From Bacteroidales bacterium (GTDB lineage: Bacteria > Bacteroidota > Bacteroidia > Bacteroidales > F082): a stretch of DNA of 44,613 nt. Positions 35,187 to 44,463 of this stretch are shown here, in pieces. Under the pieces are notes generated by a model that was not told the origin of the DNA, searched no databases, and worked only from the letters and a program-made list of their open reading frames with translations. Location of the stretch: contig WGCY01000005.1 in NCBI GenBank assembly GCA_015493525.1, positions 1 through 44,613 on the forward strand, read 5' to 3'. How positions within the stretch are numbered: position 1 is the stretch's first letter; each line of letters starts with the position of its first letter. The position numbers and the translations under genes were made by a program.

Positions 35187-35888
35187 TCAATGTTCGTTAT
35201 TTTCTTCCAGCTTTACCCCAAAGATAATTTCAAATTCTTCCCTGAAATAACGCTTTACTTCCTCTATGTCAACCTTTCGGTTAAGTTCTTTCTGTAAGGA
35301 TGTTGTCCCTTTGTCTTTAAACCCACAGGGATGGATATGTCTAAAATAATCGAGGTTAGTGTTCACATTAAGTGCAAAGCCGTGCATACTCACTTTGTTG
35401 TGGACACGCATGCCGATAGCGGCAATTTTTCGTTCTTTCCCTTTTACCCCGGCATCGAGCCAAACGCCGGTAGCGTGTTCCAATCTTGCCCCATGCAGCC
35501 CGAAATGTTTTATGGTGCGGATGAGGACGGCTTCCAGATCGAAAATAAACTCTTTAACGGAAATATTAAAGTTGTCCACATCAAAAATCGGGTAGCCCAC
35601 CAGTTGTCCCGGCCCGTGATATGTTATGTCGCCGCCGCGGTCGGTTTGGTAAAAAGCAACCCCGTTTTCTTTCAGCCATTGGTCATCGACCAGCAGGTTT
35701 TGCCTGTTACCGCTATTGCCAAGCGTGAAAACATGCGGATGCTCACAGAAAATCAGATAATTGGATGTTGTAAGCCCTTTCTGTTTGGCCTCAAGTATTT
35801 TGTCAAAAACTTTTTTCTGATATGCCAGGGCCTCGGCATAATCAGTCAATCCCAAGTCGAGGAAGTTAACAAGTAAATTTTTTCCCAT
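35187..35888 (-). CDS. lipB: Octanoyltransferase LipB
   Basis: A 233-residue cytoplasmic enzyme that moves octanoyl from ACP to lipoyl domains of 2-oxoacid dehydrogenases or GcvH. HPHVFTLGNSG, RGGDITYHGPGQLVGYPIFD (the conserved loop) and the catalytic pair Lys (RKIAAIG) and Cys (HPCGF) are present. It starts 2 bp after lipA ends, so the two form an operon, lipA first. Confidence 0.95.
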   Translation of the reverse strand: MGKNLLVNFLDLGLTDYAEALAYQKKVFDKILEAKQKGLTTSNYLIFCEHPHVFTLGNSGNRQNLLVDDQWLKENGVAFYQTDRGGDITYHGPGQLVGYPIFDVDNFNISVKEFIFDLEAVLIRTIKHFGLHGARLEHATGVWLDAGVKGKERKIAAIGMRVHNKVSMHGFALNVNTNLDYFRHIHPCGFKDKGTTSLQKELNRKVDIEEVKRYFREEFEIIFGVKLEENNEH

Positions 35889-35890
35889 TT

Positions 35891-36763
35891 TTAATGTGGC
35901 TTTGGCGTTAGCACATGTTTTTCGGCGTGATAGGACGATCTCACCAGCGGACTGCTTTCCACAAACCGGAAGCCTTTTTCTAATCCTACGCGCTCATATT
36001 CTTTAAATTGTTCGGGGGTTACATATTCTTTTACGGGAAGATGCTTTCGGGTCGGTTGCAGGTATTGTCCAATGGTAAGTACCGTAACGCCTGCAGAACG
36101 TAAATCGTCCATAAGCTCAAAAACCTCTTCCCGTGTTTCGCCCAGGCCGGCAATAATCCCTGATTTGGCTATAGTTCCCGCATCGGCAATGTATTTGAGT
36201 ACTTTCAGGCTGCGGTCGTATTTGGCGCGGCTTCGTGTGTAAGGCGTCATGCGGCGAACAGTCTCCAGGTTGTGCGAAATCACTTCCGGGGCAGCATCAA
36301 TCACCTGCTGGATAAGTTCCTCGCGGCCATCAAAATCGGGGATAAGCGTTTCGATGGTCGTCTGCGGACAAAGTGCTTTAATTTCCCGAATGACAGATGC
36401 CCACACAGACGCACCGCCATCTTTCAGGTCATCGCGGTCAACCGAGGTGAGCACAGCATGTTTCAACCCCATAAGTTTTATCGACTCCGCCACCCGTTTT
36501 GGCTCTTCGGGGTCAACGGGCAACGGCTTACCCGTGATGACGTTGCAGAATTTGCAGGAACGCGTGCAAATATCGCCGAGGATCATAAATGTGGCTGTTC
36601 CCCGGCCCCAGCATTCGTGCATGTTGGGACAATGTCCGCTGGTACAAATGGTATGCAGCTTGTGTTCGGCAATAATGTCCTTTACCGCAATAAATTCTTT
36701 GCCGGAGGGGACTTTTATCTTTAACCAGTCCGGTTTTCTGAGTATGGTATCCGTATTTTTCAT
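35891..36763 (-). CDS. lipA: Lipoyl synthase
   Basis: This 290-residue radical SAM enzyme inserts two sulfurs into octanoyl groups. ATG at 36761-36763 is preferred over an upstream TTG. The auxiliary cluster motif C-x4-C-x5-C is CTSGHCPNMHEC, the SAM cluster is CTRSCKFC, and the C-terminal RSSY motif (VRSSYHAEKH) is present. It is divergent from the pbp2-rodA operon; a TAGTTTTG box at 36782-36789 probably drives lipA-lipB. Confidence 0.97.
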   Translation of the reverse strand: MKNTDTILRKPDWLKIKVPSGKEFIAVKDIIAEHKLHTICTSGHCPNMHECWGRGTATFMILGDICTRSCKFCNVITGKPLPVDPEEPKRVAESIKLMGLKHAVLTSVDRDDLKDGGASVWASVIREIKALCPQTTIETLIPDFDGREELIQQVIDAAPEVISHNLETVRRMTPYTRSRAKYDRSLKVLKYIADAGTIAKSGIIAGLGETREEVFELMDDLRSAGVTVLTIGQYLQPTRKHLPVKEYVTPEQFKEYERVGLEKGFRFVESSPLVRSSYHAEKHVLTPKPH

Positions 36764-36781
36764 TACAATGTTTTCAGCGTG

Positions 36782-36789
36782 CAAAACTA
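36782..36789 (-). promoter_or_regulatory. lipA: TAnnTTTG -7 box of lipA-lipB
   Basis: TAGTTTTG on the minus strand, 19 bp before the lipA ATG, implying a short leader. Confidence 0.4.
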
Positions 36790-36870
36790 AACAAATTGGA
36801 GGTATGGTATTCTCTGTTTTCAGGCTGAATTTCTTTTTTTGATAAGGGGGTTTCCTGCTTTATATTTTTC

Positions 36871-36878
36871 TACTTTTG
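36871..36878 (+). promoter_or_regulatory. mrdA: TAnnTTTG -7 box of pbp2-rodA
   Basis: TACTTTTG lies 36 bp before the ATG at 36914. A TTT is near the -33 position but no TTG. Confidence 0.4.
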
Positions 36879-36913
36879 TGGTGGGATCTCACAATAATTT
36901 CTCATATTATTTC

Positions 36914-38749
36914 ATGTACAGAAAGGACTATTCAGCAAGGAAATATATAATCATGGCCGGCTTTGTTCTTGTGGCCGTCATTTTTCTTGTGCGTCTTTTT
37001 TATCTTCAGGTTTTTACCGACCAGTACCGGCTTTCTGCGCATGACATTGCTTTGCGCCGGGTGGTTGAATATCCGGCCCGCGGACGTATTTACGACCGGA
37101 ACCACAAACTGCTGGTATATAACGATGCCGTGTACGATTTAATGGTCATCCCCCGGCAGGTAAAGCAACTGGATACTGCTAAATTTTGCGCTTTGCTGGA
37201 GATTGACAAAGCATTCTTTAAAAAAAGAATGAAAAAAGCCAGGCAATATTCCTACTATAAACCCTCTGTATTTTTAAAACAGCTTTCAAAACCAGAAAAA
37301 GGGCCTATTGAAGAAGTTATGTACGAGTTCCCCGGCTTTTATTTCCAAACAAGGACATTGCGCCATTATCCGCAACCCATTGCAGCCCATGTGCTGGGAA
37401 GTGTGGGAGAAGTCAGCCCGGGCAATCTCAAACGGGATGCTTATTACCGGCAGGGCGATTATATCGGGAAATCGGGCATGGAATGGTTTTACGAAAAAGA
37501 GTTGAGGGGGCGGAAAGGCTCGCGGCTGGTGGAGGTGGATGTCCATAACAATGTGAAAGGGAGCTTCCAAAATGGGAAATTCGACACCCTTGCCGTTTCC
37601 GGTGCCGACCTCACACTGAGCCTTGACGAAAAGCTACAGGCCTATGCACAGCTCCTAATGAACAATAAAAAAGGAAGTATTGTGGCCATTCAGCCCCGGA
37701 CAGGCCAGATACTGGCATTTATCAGCAGCCCTACTTATGATCCCAACCTGCTTGTCGGGCGTAAGCGTTCGGCAAATTACAACATGCTTTTTCACGACTC
37801 ACTTAGGCCGTTGATGGACAGGGCTTCTGCAGGGACTTACCCTCCCGGTTCCACTTTTAAACTGGTGCAGGCCCTCATAGCTTTGCAAGACCACGTGGTT
37901 TCAACGCATACTGTTTTTACCTGTCAGGGGACTGCTTCAAAACCGATAGCCTGCGCCGAGGATCATGTGTCCCCGCTGGATATGAAAATGGCAATCGAAC
38001 TTTCCTGTAATACCTATTTCTGGAAAACCTTTCGTGCCATTATCAACAACCCGAAATATGCCAACACCCACGATGCTTATGAAGCCTGGTACAAAGAAGT
38101 GCTGCTTTTTGGTTTCGGCCATCGGTTCAACACAGACATTCCATCCGAAAGGCCGGGCAATATTCCTTCGCGTGCCTATTTTAACAAACTCTATCGCGGA
38201 AGCTGGAACGCATTGACTATACGCTCTTTAAGTATCGGACAGGGAGAAGTTCTGGTTACCCCCGTTCAACTGGCCAACCTGGCGGCCATCATCGCCAACG
38301 GTGGTTATTACGTGAAGCCACATTTTTTGACGGGCATGTCGGGCGATGATACCCTTTCGGGAAGATATACCAAGAAATTTTATATCCATAATATTGATCC
38401 TGCCTACTTCAGGTTTGCCAAGCAGGCCATGAACGCAGTTTTTGACGGGCCAAAAGGTACCGCACGGGCATATCGGATGGACAGTATTTCGCAAGCCGGA
38501 AAAACAGGAACGGCACAAAATCCGCACGGGAAAGACCACTCAATATTTATGGCTTTTGCACCGGTGAAAGACCCGAAAATTGCCATTGCCGTAGTGATTG
38601 AAAATGCCGGATACGGAGCTGCCTGGGCAGCACCCGTGGCCAGCCTGATGATAGAGAAATACCTGCGCGGATATACCAAACGGCCACGGCTGGAAAAACG
38701 GATTATCCATGCTGACCTGATTCATAATTCAAAACACAAAAGGCGATGA
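36914..38749 (+). CDS. mrdA: Penicillin-binding protein 2 (elongasome transpeptidase)
   Basis: A 611-residue inner-membrane protein with one N-terminal helix (YIIMAGFVLVAVIFLVRLFYL). It crosslinks peptidoglycan during lateral growth. The dimerisation domain has RGRIYDRN; the transpeptidase has S-T-F-K (Ser313, Lys316), SCNTYFW (SxN) and KTG in AGKTGTAQNP. The ATG at 36914 is chosen over a TTG 75 bases upstream because it gives the expected short cytoplasmic tail. It overlaps rodA by four bases (ATGA), so translation is coupled. mreBCD, usually just upstream, is not present. Confidence 0.95.
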   Translation: MYRKDYSARKYIIMAGFVLVAVIFLVRLFYLQVFTDQYRLSAHDIALRRVVEYPARGRIYDRNHKLLVYNDAVYDLMVIPRQVKQLDTAKFCALLEIDKAFFKKRMKKARQYSYYKPSVFLKQLSKPEKGPIEEVMYEFPGFYFQTRTLRHYPQPIAAHVLGSVGEVSPGNLKRDAYYRQGDYIGKSGMEWFYEKELRGRKGSRLVEVDVHNNVKGSFQNGKFDTLAVSGADLTLSLDEKLQAYAQLLMNNKKGSIVAIQPRTGQILAFISSPTYDPNLLVGRKRSANYNMLFHDSLRPLMDRASAGTYPPGSTFKLVQALIALQDHVVSTHTVFTCQGTASKPIACAEDHVSPLDMKMAIELSCNTYFWKTFRAIINNPKYANTHDAYEAWYKEVLLFGFGHRFNTDIPSERPGNIPSRAYFNKLYRGSWNALTIRSLSIGQGEVLVTPVQLANLAAIIANGGYYVKPHFLTGMSGDDTLSGRYTKKFYIHNIDPAYFRFAKQAMNAVFDGPKGTARAYRMDSISQAGKTGTAQNPHGKDHSIFMAFAPVKDPKIAIAVVIENAGYGAAWAAPVASLMIEKYLRGYTKRPRLEKRIIHADLIHNSKHKRR

Positions 38750-40008
38750 GCAAACGGGAGAATTTCTGGAAGAATGTGGATTGGATTACGATTGGCTTGT
38801 ACCTGGTACTGGTTTTATATGGCTGGCTGAGTATTTATTCCGCTTCCGGGAGCAGCGAAAACAGTCCCCTCTTTGATTTTTCGCAACGTTATGGGAAACA
38901 GCTTCTTTGGATTGGAATGGCCTTGTTTCTTGCTTTTATCATTTTACTGCTTGATGCCAAGTTTTTCTCTTCGTTTGCCTATGTTTTTTATTTCCTGATT
39001 ATGTTCGGCCTGATAGCTGTTTTGCTTTTTGGGAAGACGGTTGCCGGATCGCGCTCCTGGTTTCAGCTCGGCGGATTTGCCCTGCAACCGGCTGAGTTTG
39101 CCAAGTTTGCCACGGCACTGGCACTGGCAAAATACCTGAGCAAATTACAAACCGATATGCGGGCTTTTAAAACCAGGATGACAGCTGTTGCCATTATTGT
39201 TCTTCCGGCGATGCTGATATTGCTTCAAAATGATACCGGCTCGGCACTGGTTTATGTGGCTTTTATTCTGGTCCTATACCGGGAAGGCCTTCCCGGATGG
39301 ATACTTGTCATAGGCCTTTTGCTGGGGCTGCTGTTTACCATTACCATCAAATTCGGAGAGCTGTATGTGGCCATCGGGCTGGTGGCAATAGCGGTATTGT
39401 TTTTTGCATTGTCTCGCGGATTACGCCGGCAGTGGAAGCTCTGGCTTACAGGATTTTTGTTCTCATTGCTTTTTGTTTCAATGGTAGATTATGCCTTCCA
39501 GCATGTTTTGGAACAGCACCAACGTATCCGGATTCAGGTGATGCTTGGCATAAAAGAAGACCCGCACGGGGCAGGTTATAATGTAAATCAGGCTAAAATT
39601 GCCATTGGATCGGGAGGGCTTACCGGCAAAGGCTATCGCAAGGGAATGCTCACCCACAACCATTTTGTCCCCGAGCAGAGTACCGACTTTATCTTTTGTA
39701 CGGTGGGCGAAGAACGCGGCTTCCTTGGCTCCGCTGCCCTTATTTTATTTTTTCTCGCCTTGCTGCTGCGTATTATTTTTCTCGCCGAACGACAACGATC
39801 GCCATTCAGCCGGATTTACGGTTACGGAGTGGCTTCCATTTTGTTTTTCCATTTCACGGTAAACCTGGCCATGACCATCGGCCTTTTTCCGGTGGTGGGG
39901 ATTCCATTGCCTTTTTTCAGTTATGGCGGCTCCTCCTTGTGGGCTTTTACCATCCTATTGTTCATTTTTGTCAAACAAGATGCCAACCGCATGAACGTGT
40001 TGTATTAA
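38746..40008 (+). CDS. rodA: Rod-shape determining protein RodA (SEDS glycosyltransferase)
   Basis: A 420-residue membrane protein with about ten helices, the partner glycan polymerase of PBP2. Typical blocks are WFQLGGFALQPAEFAK, GAGYNVNQAKIAIGSGGLTG, HNHFVPEQSTDFIF and GIPLPFFSYGGSS near the end. The overlap with the PBP2 gene fits a two-gene elongasome operon. It ends 37 bp before the convergent pth stop; no clear terminator is seen there. Confidence 0.96.
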   Translation: MSKRENFWKNVDWITIGLYLVLVLYGWLSIYSASGSSENSPLFDFSQRYGKQLLWIGMALFLAFIILLLDAKFFSSFAYVFYFLIMFGLIAVLLFGKTVAGSRSWFQLGGFALQPAEFAKFATALALAKYLSKLQTDMRAFKTRMTAVAIIVLPAMLILLQNDTGSALVYVAFILVLYREGLPGWILVIGLLLGLLFTITIKFGELYVAIGLVAIAVLFFALSRGLRRQWKLWLTGFLFSLLFVSMVDYAFQHVLEQHQRIRIQVMLGIKEDPHGAGYNVNQAKIAIGSGGLTGKGYRKGMLTHNHFVPEQSTDFIFCTVGEERGFLGSAALILFFLALLLRIIFLAERQRSPFSRIYGYGVASILFFHFTVNLAMTIGLFPVVGIPLPFFSYGGSSLWAFTILLFIFVKQDANRMNVLY

Positions 40009-40044
40009 CCCGGCTTTGACATAGGGCACATTGCACCCCGGATA

Positions 40045-40614
40045 TTACGAAGTTTGGTTATTATACCGGTTCATTGTCCGGTCAACGCCCAGTGCAACAA
40101 AATCTTTAATGATTTCTACCGCCTTTTCTACCCGTGGAATAAGTATATCCGTTTCGCTGCGCGACCATTCCCCGAGCACATAATCTACCTGATAGCCCCT
40201 GGGAAAATCATTTCCAATGCCCACGCGGAGACGGGAAAAAACGTTGGTCCCAAGTTTTTCAATGATGTCTGTCAGCCCGTTGTGCCCGGCATCGCCTCCC
40301 TGTTTTTTCAGGCGCAATGTTCCCAATGGCAAGGCAATATCATCCAAAACGACAAGTATTTTGTTTGTTGGGACCTTTTCTTTTGTCATCCAGTATTTAA
40401 CTGCTTTCCCGCTGAGGTTCATATAAGTAGTAGGTTTGATAACCACCAGTGTACGCCCTTTAAATTTAAGCCGGGCAACAGCTGCAAGCCGTTGGGTTTC
40501 AAACTTCCCCTTGAGGGACAAGGCAAGGGCATCGGCAACAACAAAACCAATGTTGTGGCGGGTATTGGCATATTCTGCACCAATATTACCGAGACATACT
40601 ATTAAATATTTCAT
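40045..40614 (-). CDS. pth: Peptidyl-tRNA hydrolase
   Basis: This 189-residue enzyme frees tRNA from dropped-off peptidyl-tRNA. ATG at 40612-40614 (MKYLIVCLGNIG) is preferred to an upstream TTG. YANTRHNIGFVVAD holds the catalytic His, KPTTYMNLSGKAV and GDAGHNGLTDI are conserved. It follows the rplY terminator in the same direction, so readthrough or an own promoter is needed. Confidence 0.96.
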   Translation of the reverse strand: MKYLIVCLGNIGAEYANTRHNIGFVVADALALSLKGKFETQRLAAVARLKFKGRTLVVIKPTTYMNLSGKAVKYWMTKEKVPTNKILVVLDDIALPLGTLRLKKQGGDAGHNGLTDIIEKLGTNVFSRLRVGIGNDFPRGYQVDYVLGEWSRSETDILIPRVEKAVEIIKDFVALGVDRTMNRYNNQTS

Positions 40615-40643
40615 TAACAAGTGGTTTACTTGGCCCTGCAAAA

Positions 40644-40677
40644 ATAAAGGGATAAAGCTTACACCCTATCCCTTTAT
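40644..40677 (-). terminator. Terminator of the prs-rplY operon
   Basis: 11-bp perfect inverted repeat ATAAAGGGATA/TATCCCTTTAT (40644-40654 and 40667-40677) with a 12-nt loop, 20 bp after the rplY stop. On the minus strand it is followed by a T-rich run (TTTTTGC). Confidence 0.85.
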
Positions 40678-40697
40678 CAAAAAAATATAGTATTCTT

Positions 40698-41333
40698 TTA
40701 CTCTTTGGAAGCCGTTTCGGTTTCGCCTTCGCCTTCGGCATTTTCTTCTTCACCTTCTTCAGCCTCTAACGCGAGTTCTTCTTCAGAAAGGCCACGGGCA
40801 GCTTTTACACTAATCACCACGGCACTGGCAGGATCAAGAAACTGGAGTTTTTCACCGGGGACATCTTTTACCTTTATGGAATTTCCAATGTCCAGTTTGG
40901 AAATATCCAGTACAATGTGGTCGGGCATATCTTCAATCAGCCCTTTAACACGCATTTTGCGTATTTTCAACTGTAACCGGCCACCTTTGATAACTCCCGG
41001 GGAGGTTCCTTCCATTTGAACCGGAATGGCAAGTGTAACCGGTTTTCCCGATGTAAGTTCCAGAAAATCGGCATGTAAAACGATGTCGGTAACCGGATGG
41101 TATTGAATGTCCTGTAAAATAGTATGGAAACTTTCGTCTCCCAACTCAATATTAATCGAAAAAACATCCGGTGTAAAGACAACCTTTTTGAAGTCTTTTT
41201 GGTCAAGGAAAAAGTGTTTTTGCTCTTTACCGCCATAGATTACACAGGGAACTTTTCCCTCGTTTCTCAGCTTTTTAGCATCTTTTTTCCCTACGTGCGC
41301 TCTTAGCGTACCGCTCAATGATACTGTTTTCAT
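40698..41333 (-). CDS. rplY: 50S ribosomal protein L25 (general stress protein Ctc form)
   Basis: This 211-residue protein binds 5S rRNA. The N-terminal L25 domain has VSLSGTLRAHVGKKDAKKLR and VPCVIYGG; the C-terminal TL5/Ctc domain follows from about residue 95. It ends in a glutamate-rich tail of about 25 residues, usual in Bacteroidota. It follows prs by 18 bp, the common prs-ctc pair. Confidence 0.97.
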   Translation of the reverse strand: MKTVSLSGTLRAHVGKKDAKKLRNEGKVPCVIYGGKEQKHFFLDQKDFKKVVFTPDVFSINIELGDESFHTILQDIQYHPVTDIVLHADFLELTSGKPVTLAIPVQMEGTSPGVIKGGRLQLKIRKMRVKGLIEDMPDHIVLDISKLDIGNSIKVKDVPGEKLQFLDPASAVVISVKAARGLSEEELALEAEEGEEENAEGEGETETASKE

Positions 41334-41351
41334 TTTATAAAATTTAAATAG

Positions 41352-42305
41352 TTATTTAATACTACTCCCCAAATTAAACAGGGAGCTAATGGATTCGTAA
41401 TTTTCAACACGTTTAATCACCTCGGCAAAAAGTGTGGCTGTAGAAAGCACGTTAACTTTTTCAAGGCCTTCTGTTTTTATGGGGATAGTATCTGTAACAA
41501 TAATTTCTGAAAAAGGCGAGTTTTTTAGTACTTCCTGTGCATTTCCGGAGAAAATGGCATGTGTAGCCATGGCCCGCACGCTGTTGGCACCCATTTCCAT
41601 TACCAGGTTACCAGCTTTTGTAATTGTTCCGGCCGTATCAATAATATCATCCACCAGCACAACATCTTTTCCTTTCACATCGCCAATCAGTTGCATCTTC
41701 TCCACCACATTGGGACGGGAACGCTGTTTATAACAAATGGCAAAACCCGTGTTGAGGGCTTTGGCATAAGAAGCAGCCCGTCGTGTTCCCCCTGTATCAG
41801 GCGAAGCCATCATCAGGTTGGGGAGATTTAATTTTTTTAAATAGGGATAAAAAATGACCGATGCATACAAATGGTCCACAGGCACATCCAGAAATCCCTG
41901 AATCTGGTCAGCATGTAAATCAATGGTTATCAGCCTGTCAATACCCGCAGTGGTCAGTAAGTTAGTAATCATTTTTGAACCTATGGAAACACGCGGCTTG
42001 TCTTTTCTGTCCTGTCGGGCATAACCAAAATAGGGGATGACAGCCACAATTTTGCGTGCAGATGCCCTCTTGGCAGCATCAATCATCATCAAAAGTTCCA
42101 AAATGTTCTCTGCAGGCGGAAAAGTTGACTGGATAATAAACACATCCCGGCCGCGAATGTTTTCTTCATAAGAAGTTTGAAACTCTCCATCAGAGAAATT
42201 GATGACCTCTGATTTTCCAAGTTGTGTTTGGTAAGCGTCAGCAATTTTTTCAGCGAGATAACGACTTTGCCGTCCTGAAAAGATCTTAACTAATGGCTCC
42301 TGCAT
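41352..42305 (-). CDS. prs: Ribose-phosphate pyrophosphokinase
   Basis: This 317-residue enzyme makes PRPP from ribose-5-phosphate and ATP for nucleotide, histidine and tryptophan synthesis. FSDGEFQTSYEENIRGRDVF, IPYFGYARQDRKD, LITIDLHADQIQGF and the PRPP loop VVLVDDIIDTAGT are all present. It heads the operon with rplY and has a TACTTTTG box at 42334-42341. Confidence 0.98.
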   Translation of the reverse strand: MQEPLVKIFSGRQSRYLAEKIADAYQTQLGKSEVINFSDGEFQTSYEENIRGRDVFIIQSTFPPAENILELLMMIDAAKRASARKIVAVIPYFGYARQDRKDKPRVSIGSKMITNLLTTAGIDRLITIDLHADQIQGFLDVPVDHLYASVIFYPYLKKLNLPNLMMASPDTGGTRRAASYAKALNTGFAICYKQRSRPNVVEKMQLIGDVKGKDVVLVDDIIDTAGTITKAGNLVMEMGANSVRAMATHAIFSGNAQEVLKNSPFSEIIVTDTIPIKTEGLEKVNVLSTATLFAEVIKRVENYESISSLFNLGSSIK

Positions 42306-42333
42306 GATGGTTCGACTAATTGAAAATGCGGTG

Positions 42334-42341
42334 CAAAAGTA
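42334..42341 (-). promoter_or_regulatory. prs: TAnnTTTG -7 box of prs
   Basis: TACTTTTG on the minus strand, 28 bp before the ATG. A CTG lies at 19-bp spacing and CTGTTTTG surrounds it, as at cysS. Confidence 0.45.
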
Positions 42342-42453
42342 ATAAAAATCTGTTGCAAAACAGATGCGCTTTTGTTTTTTAAACTATTTTTAGTGTATTA
42401 TTTTACAGGTTGTTGCAAACCAACATCATCAAATATGTTCCCACCTTACAACA

Positions 42454-43515
42454 CTATTGCTTCAACACAACTTTCATATAAACCGGATTGTGGTCGCTGT
42501 TGGCAAAATTCAAATCAATCGTCTTCACCCTGAGCAATTTGATGTTGGGCGACAGGATAAAATAATCGATGGTGGTCGTGCCGTTTTCGCCCCGGACAAA
42601 TGATTTATAATTCTGACGGTTTGAAGGGGCCGACGGGTCATAAGCCCATTTCCAGGTTGCCGGAAACGTTTTACTGCTCATTTGTACTTTGGTGGGGACA
42701 AAACGGTCGCCATCATAATTTCCTTTGGGCCTGAAATGCGGCGGATTGGCATTCCAGTCGCCTCCGGCAATCACATAGTTACCCTTTTTGTACTCTTTCA
42801 ACATCTTGTTTTTCAGGATATCCAGCTCTTCCACCCGCAAAAGGCTGTCATAAATATAAGCGGAATTATGCGTATTCATAATCACAAGGTCCTTGCCATT
42901 GGCCAGGGGGAAACGGGTAAGAATAAAACAACGGTCCAAAAGAAAAAGCTTGTTAGGCCATGGTGCTATCAACGGATAAGCATACCGCGTGGCCTCGTCA
43001 TACGGATAGTTTGTAAATGTCATCAGCCCTCCTTTTACCGCACCCAGCGGATCATACCAGGGAACCGGAACAAAAGGGCATTTATAATTAAAAGCAAAGA
43101 TGGCGTGGCTTCCTTTTTTGGCCGCAGTAATGGCTTTTACCTCGTCAAAATTATAGGAACGGTGCGAATGCATGTCCACTTCCTGAATAAACCAAAAATT
43201 GATGGAATCGTGCGAAGTAACAAAATGCTCAATGCCATTCAGGTATTTTTCCACCATTTTTTTGGGGGGCCGCACTTTTTTGCCCCCATCATAAAAGAAA
43301 TCCATTTCGGCACCAAGACCGGCATAACCAATGTTCCATGTCATTAGGTTAAAGGTGTCTTTATCAAGGGGCTCAATGGTTACATTGCTTTCTTTCATGA
43401 GATTTTCCACCTTGGGTGGACGATAATCGGTAACGGAAATATAAGCGAGAAACCCCACGAATAAAATGACAATGGCTAAAACAACGTAAAGTAGAACTTT
43501 TAAAAACTTTTTCAT
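42454..43515 (-). CDS. Membrane-anchored endonuclease/exonuclease/phosphatase family protein
   Basis: A 353-residue protein of the EEP (DNase I-like) fold. ATG at 43513-43515 starts an N-terminal membrane anchor (FLKVLLYVVLAIVILFVGFLAYISV), so the domain faces the periplasm. EEP motifs are LMTWNIGYAG, FIQEVDMHS, IMNTHNSAY, GGDWNANP and the terminal SDHNPVYMKV with the catalytic His. The substrate could be a nucleic acid, phospholipid or phosphorylated small molecule. It lies 35 bp after the PHP phosphatase gene in the same direction. Confidence 0.88.
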   Translation of the reverse strand: MKKFLKVLLYVVLAIVILFVGFLAYISVTDYRPPKVENLMKESNVTIEPLDKDTFNLMTWNIGYAGLGAEMDFFYDGGKKVRPPKKMVEKYLNGIEHFVTSHDSINFWFIQEVDMHSHRSYNFDEVKAITAAKKGSHAIFAFNYKCPFVPVPWYDPLGAVKGGLMTFTNYPYDEATRYAYPLIAPWPNKLFLLDRCFILTRFPLANGKDLVIMNTHNSAYIYDSLLRVEELDILKNKMLKEYKKGNYVIAGGDWNANPPHFRPKGNYDGDRFVPTKVQMSSKTFPATWKWAYDPSAPSNRQNYKSFVRGENGTTTIDYFILSPNIKLLRVKTIDLNFANSDHNPVYMKVVLKQ

Positions 43516-43550
43516 ATTGATAAAATTTTGTCCAAAGTACAAAAAATTAA

Positions 43551-44399
43551 TTACCCAAGGGCCACATCTTCCCATTTTCCATTGCCACAGAAAAAAGCAA
43601 CAGACTTTATCCCTGTTTCAATCAACCGGTTTTGGGCATAATCCATATAACTGTTCAACTCGTCAGGCTGGTGGGCATCTGTGGAAATTAAAACCGGGAT
43701 TTTCATTTTACAGATTTGCTTCAATGTCCCATCATCGGGAAACAAGCGGTCGGAACGGTTTTTATACAAGCCGCGGGTATTTACTTCCACCACCAGCCCT
43801 TTTGCCTTGACAAGCTCCAGGGTTTCGCTTACCAGCCGGCGATACCACTTTTCGTCTTCCTTAAAGTAACGCCCGGCATTGTGCATTTTAATTTTATCCA
43901 AATGGCCCACAATCTCAAACTGCTGAGATTCTATCATTTTGTTTATTTGTAAATAGTACGTTTTGACTGCTTTTTTTATGTCATTCCCAAAATACTTTCG
44001 CAGGCCGTCATCGTACTTTTCTCTTTTCGGGCCATCGATAAACCAAAGGCCATCCCTGTTTTCCGGACGCACCAAATGCACCGAACCAATGGCATAATCC
44101 AGGTGCAATTTATCACGCCAAAAGCTAAAATCATCAGATATTCCGGGGATAAAGTCGAACTCAAGTGCACGATACAACACTATCTGGCTATGATACAACT
44201 CTTTCAAGCGGGCAGTTTCGCGAACATACGCTTCGGCGTTTTCCTGCTTTAATGAAAAAGAGGTGGGAAAAGGCAGCGGGGAATGCTCTGCAAAACCCAT
44301 TGCCCGGAAGCCAAGCTCCAAAGCCTTTTTTACATAAGCTTCCGGTTCGGACTTTCCATCAGAGAAAGTGCTGTGTTGGTGCAGGTTATAATTGGGCAT
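43551..44399 (-). CDS. PHP-domain histidinol-phosphatase-like protein
   Basis: A 282-residue PHP metallohydrolase. The ATG at 44397-44399 gives MPNYNLHQHSTFSDGK, whose HxHxxxSDG metal motif is expected at the very N-terminus; the longer TTG frame would run into the terminal repeat. GFAEHSP, FDFIPG, GSVHLV, HLDKIK and ISTDAH are the other metal-binding blocks. It probably dephosphorylates L-histidinol phosphate, but no his genes are adjacent, so another substrate is possible. Its promoter would lie between 44400 and the right repeat; only a weak TACCTTCG is seen at 44441-44448. Confidence 0.85.
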   Translation of the reverse strand: MPNYNLHQHSTFSDGKSEPEAYVKKALELGFRAMGFAEHSPLPFPTSFSLKQENAEAYVRETARLKELYHSQIVLYRALEFDFIPGISDDFSFWRDKLHLDYAIGSVHLVRPENRDGLWFIDGPKREKYDDGLRKYFGNDIKKAVKTYYLQINKMIESQQFEIVGHLDKIKMHNAGRYFKEDEKWYRRLVSETLELVKAKGLVVEVNTRGLYKNRSDRLFPDDGTLKQICKMKIPVLISTDAHQPDELNSYMDYAQNRLIETGIKSVAFFCGNGKWEDVALG

Positions 44400-44463
44400 T
44401 TGTTTATGTGCCTGGGAATTTATGCATCTTTCTTTTTTTGCGAAGGTACTGAATTTTGAAAGC

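Noticed and set aside
40009-40044. A terminator between the convergent rodA and pth genes
   Set aside because: No inverted repeat with a T-run can be found in the 36 bp available.
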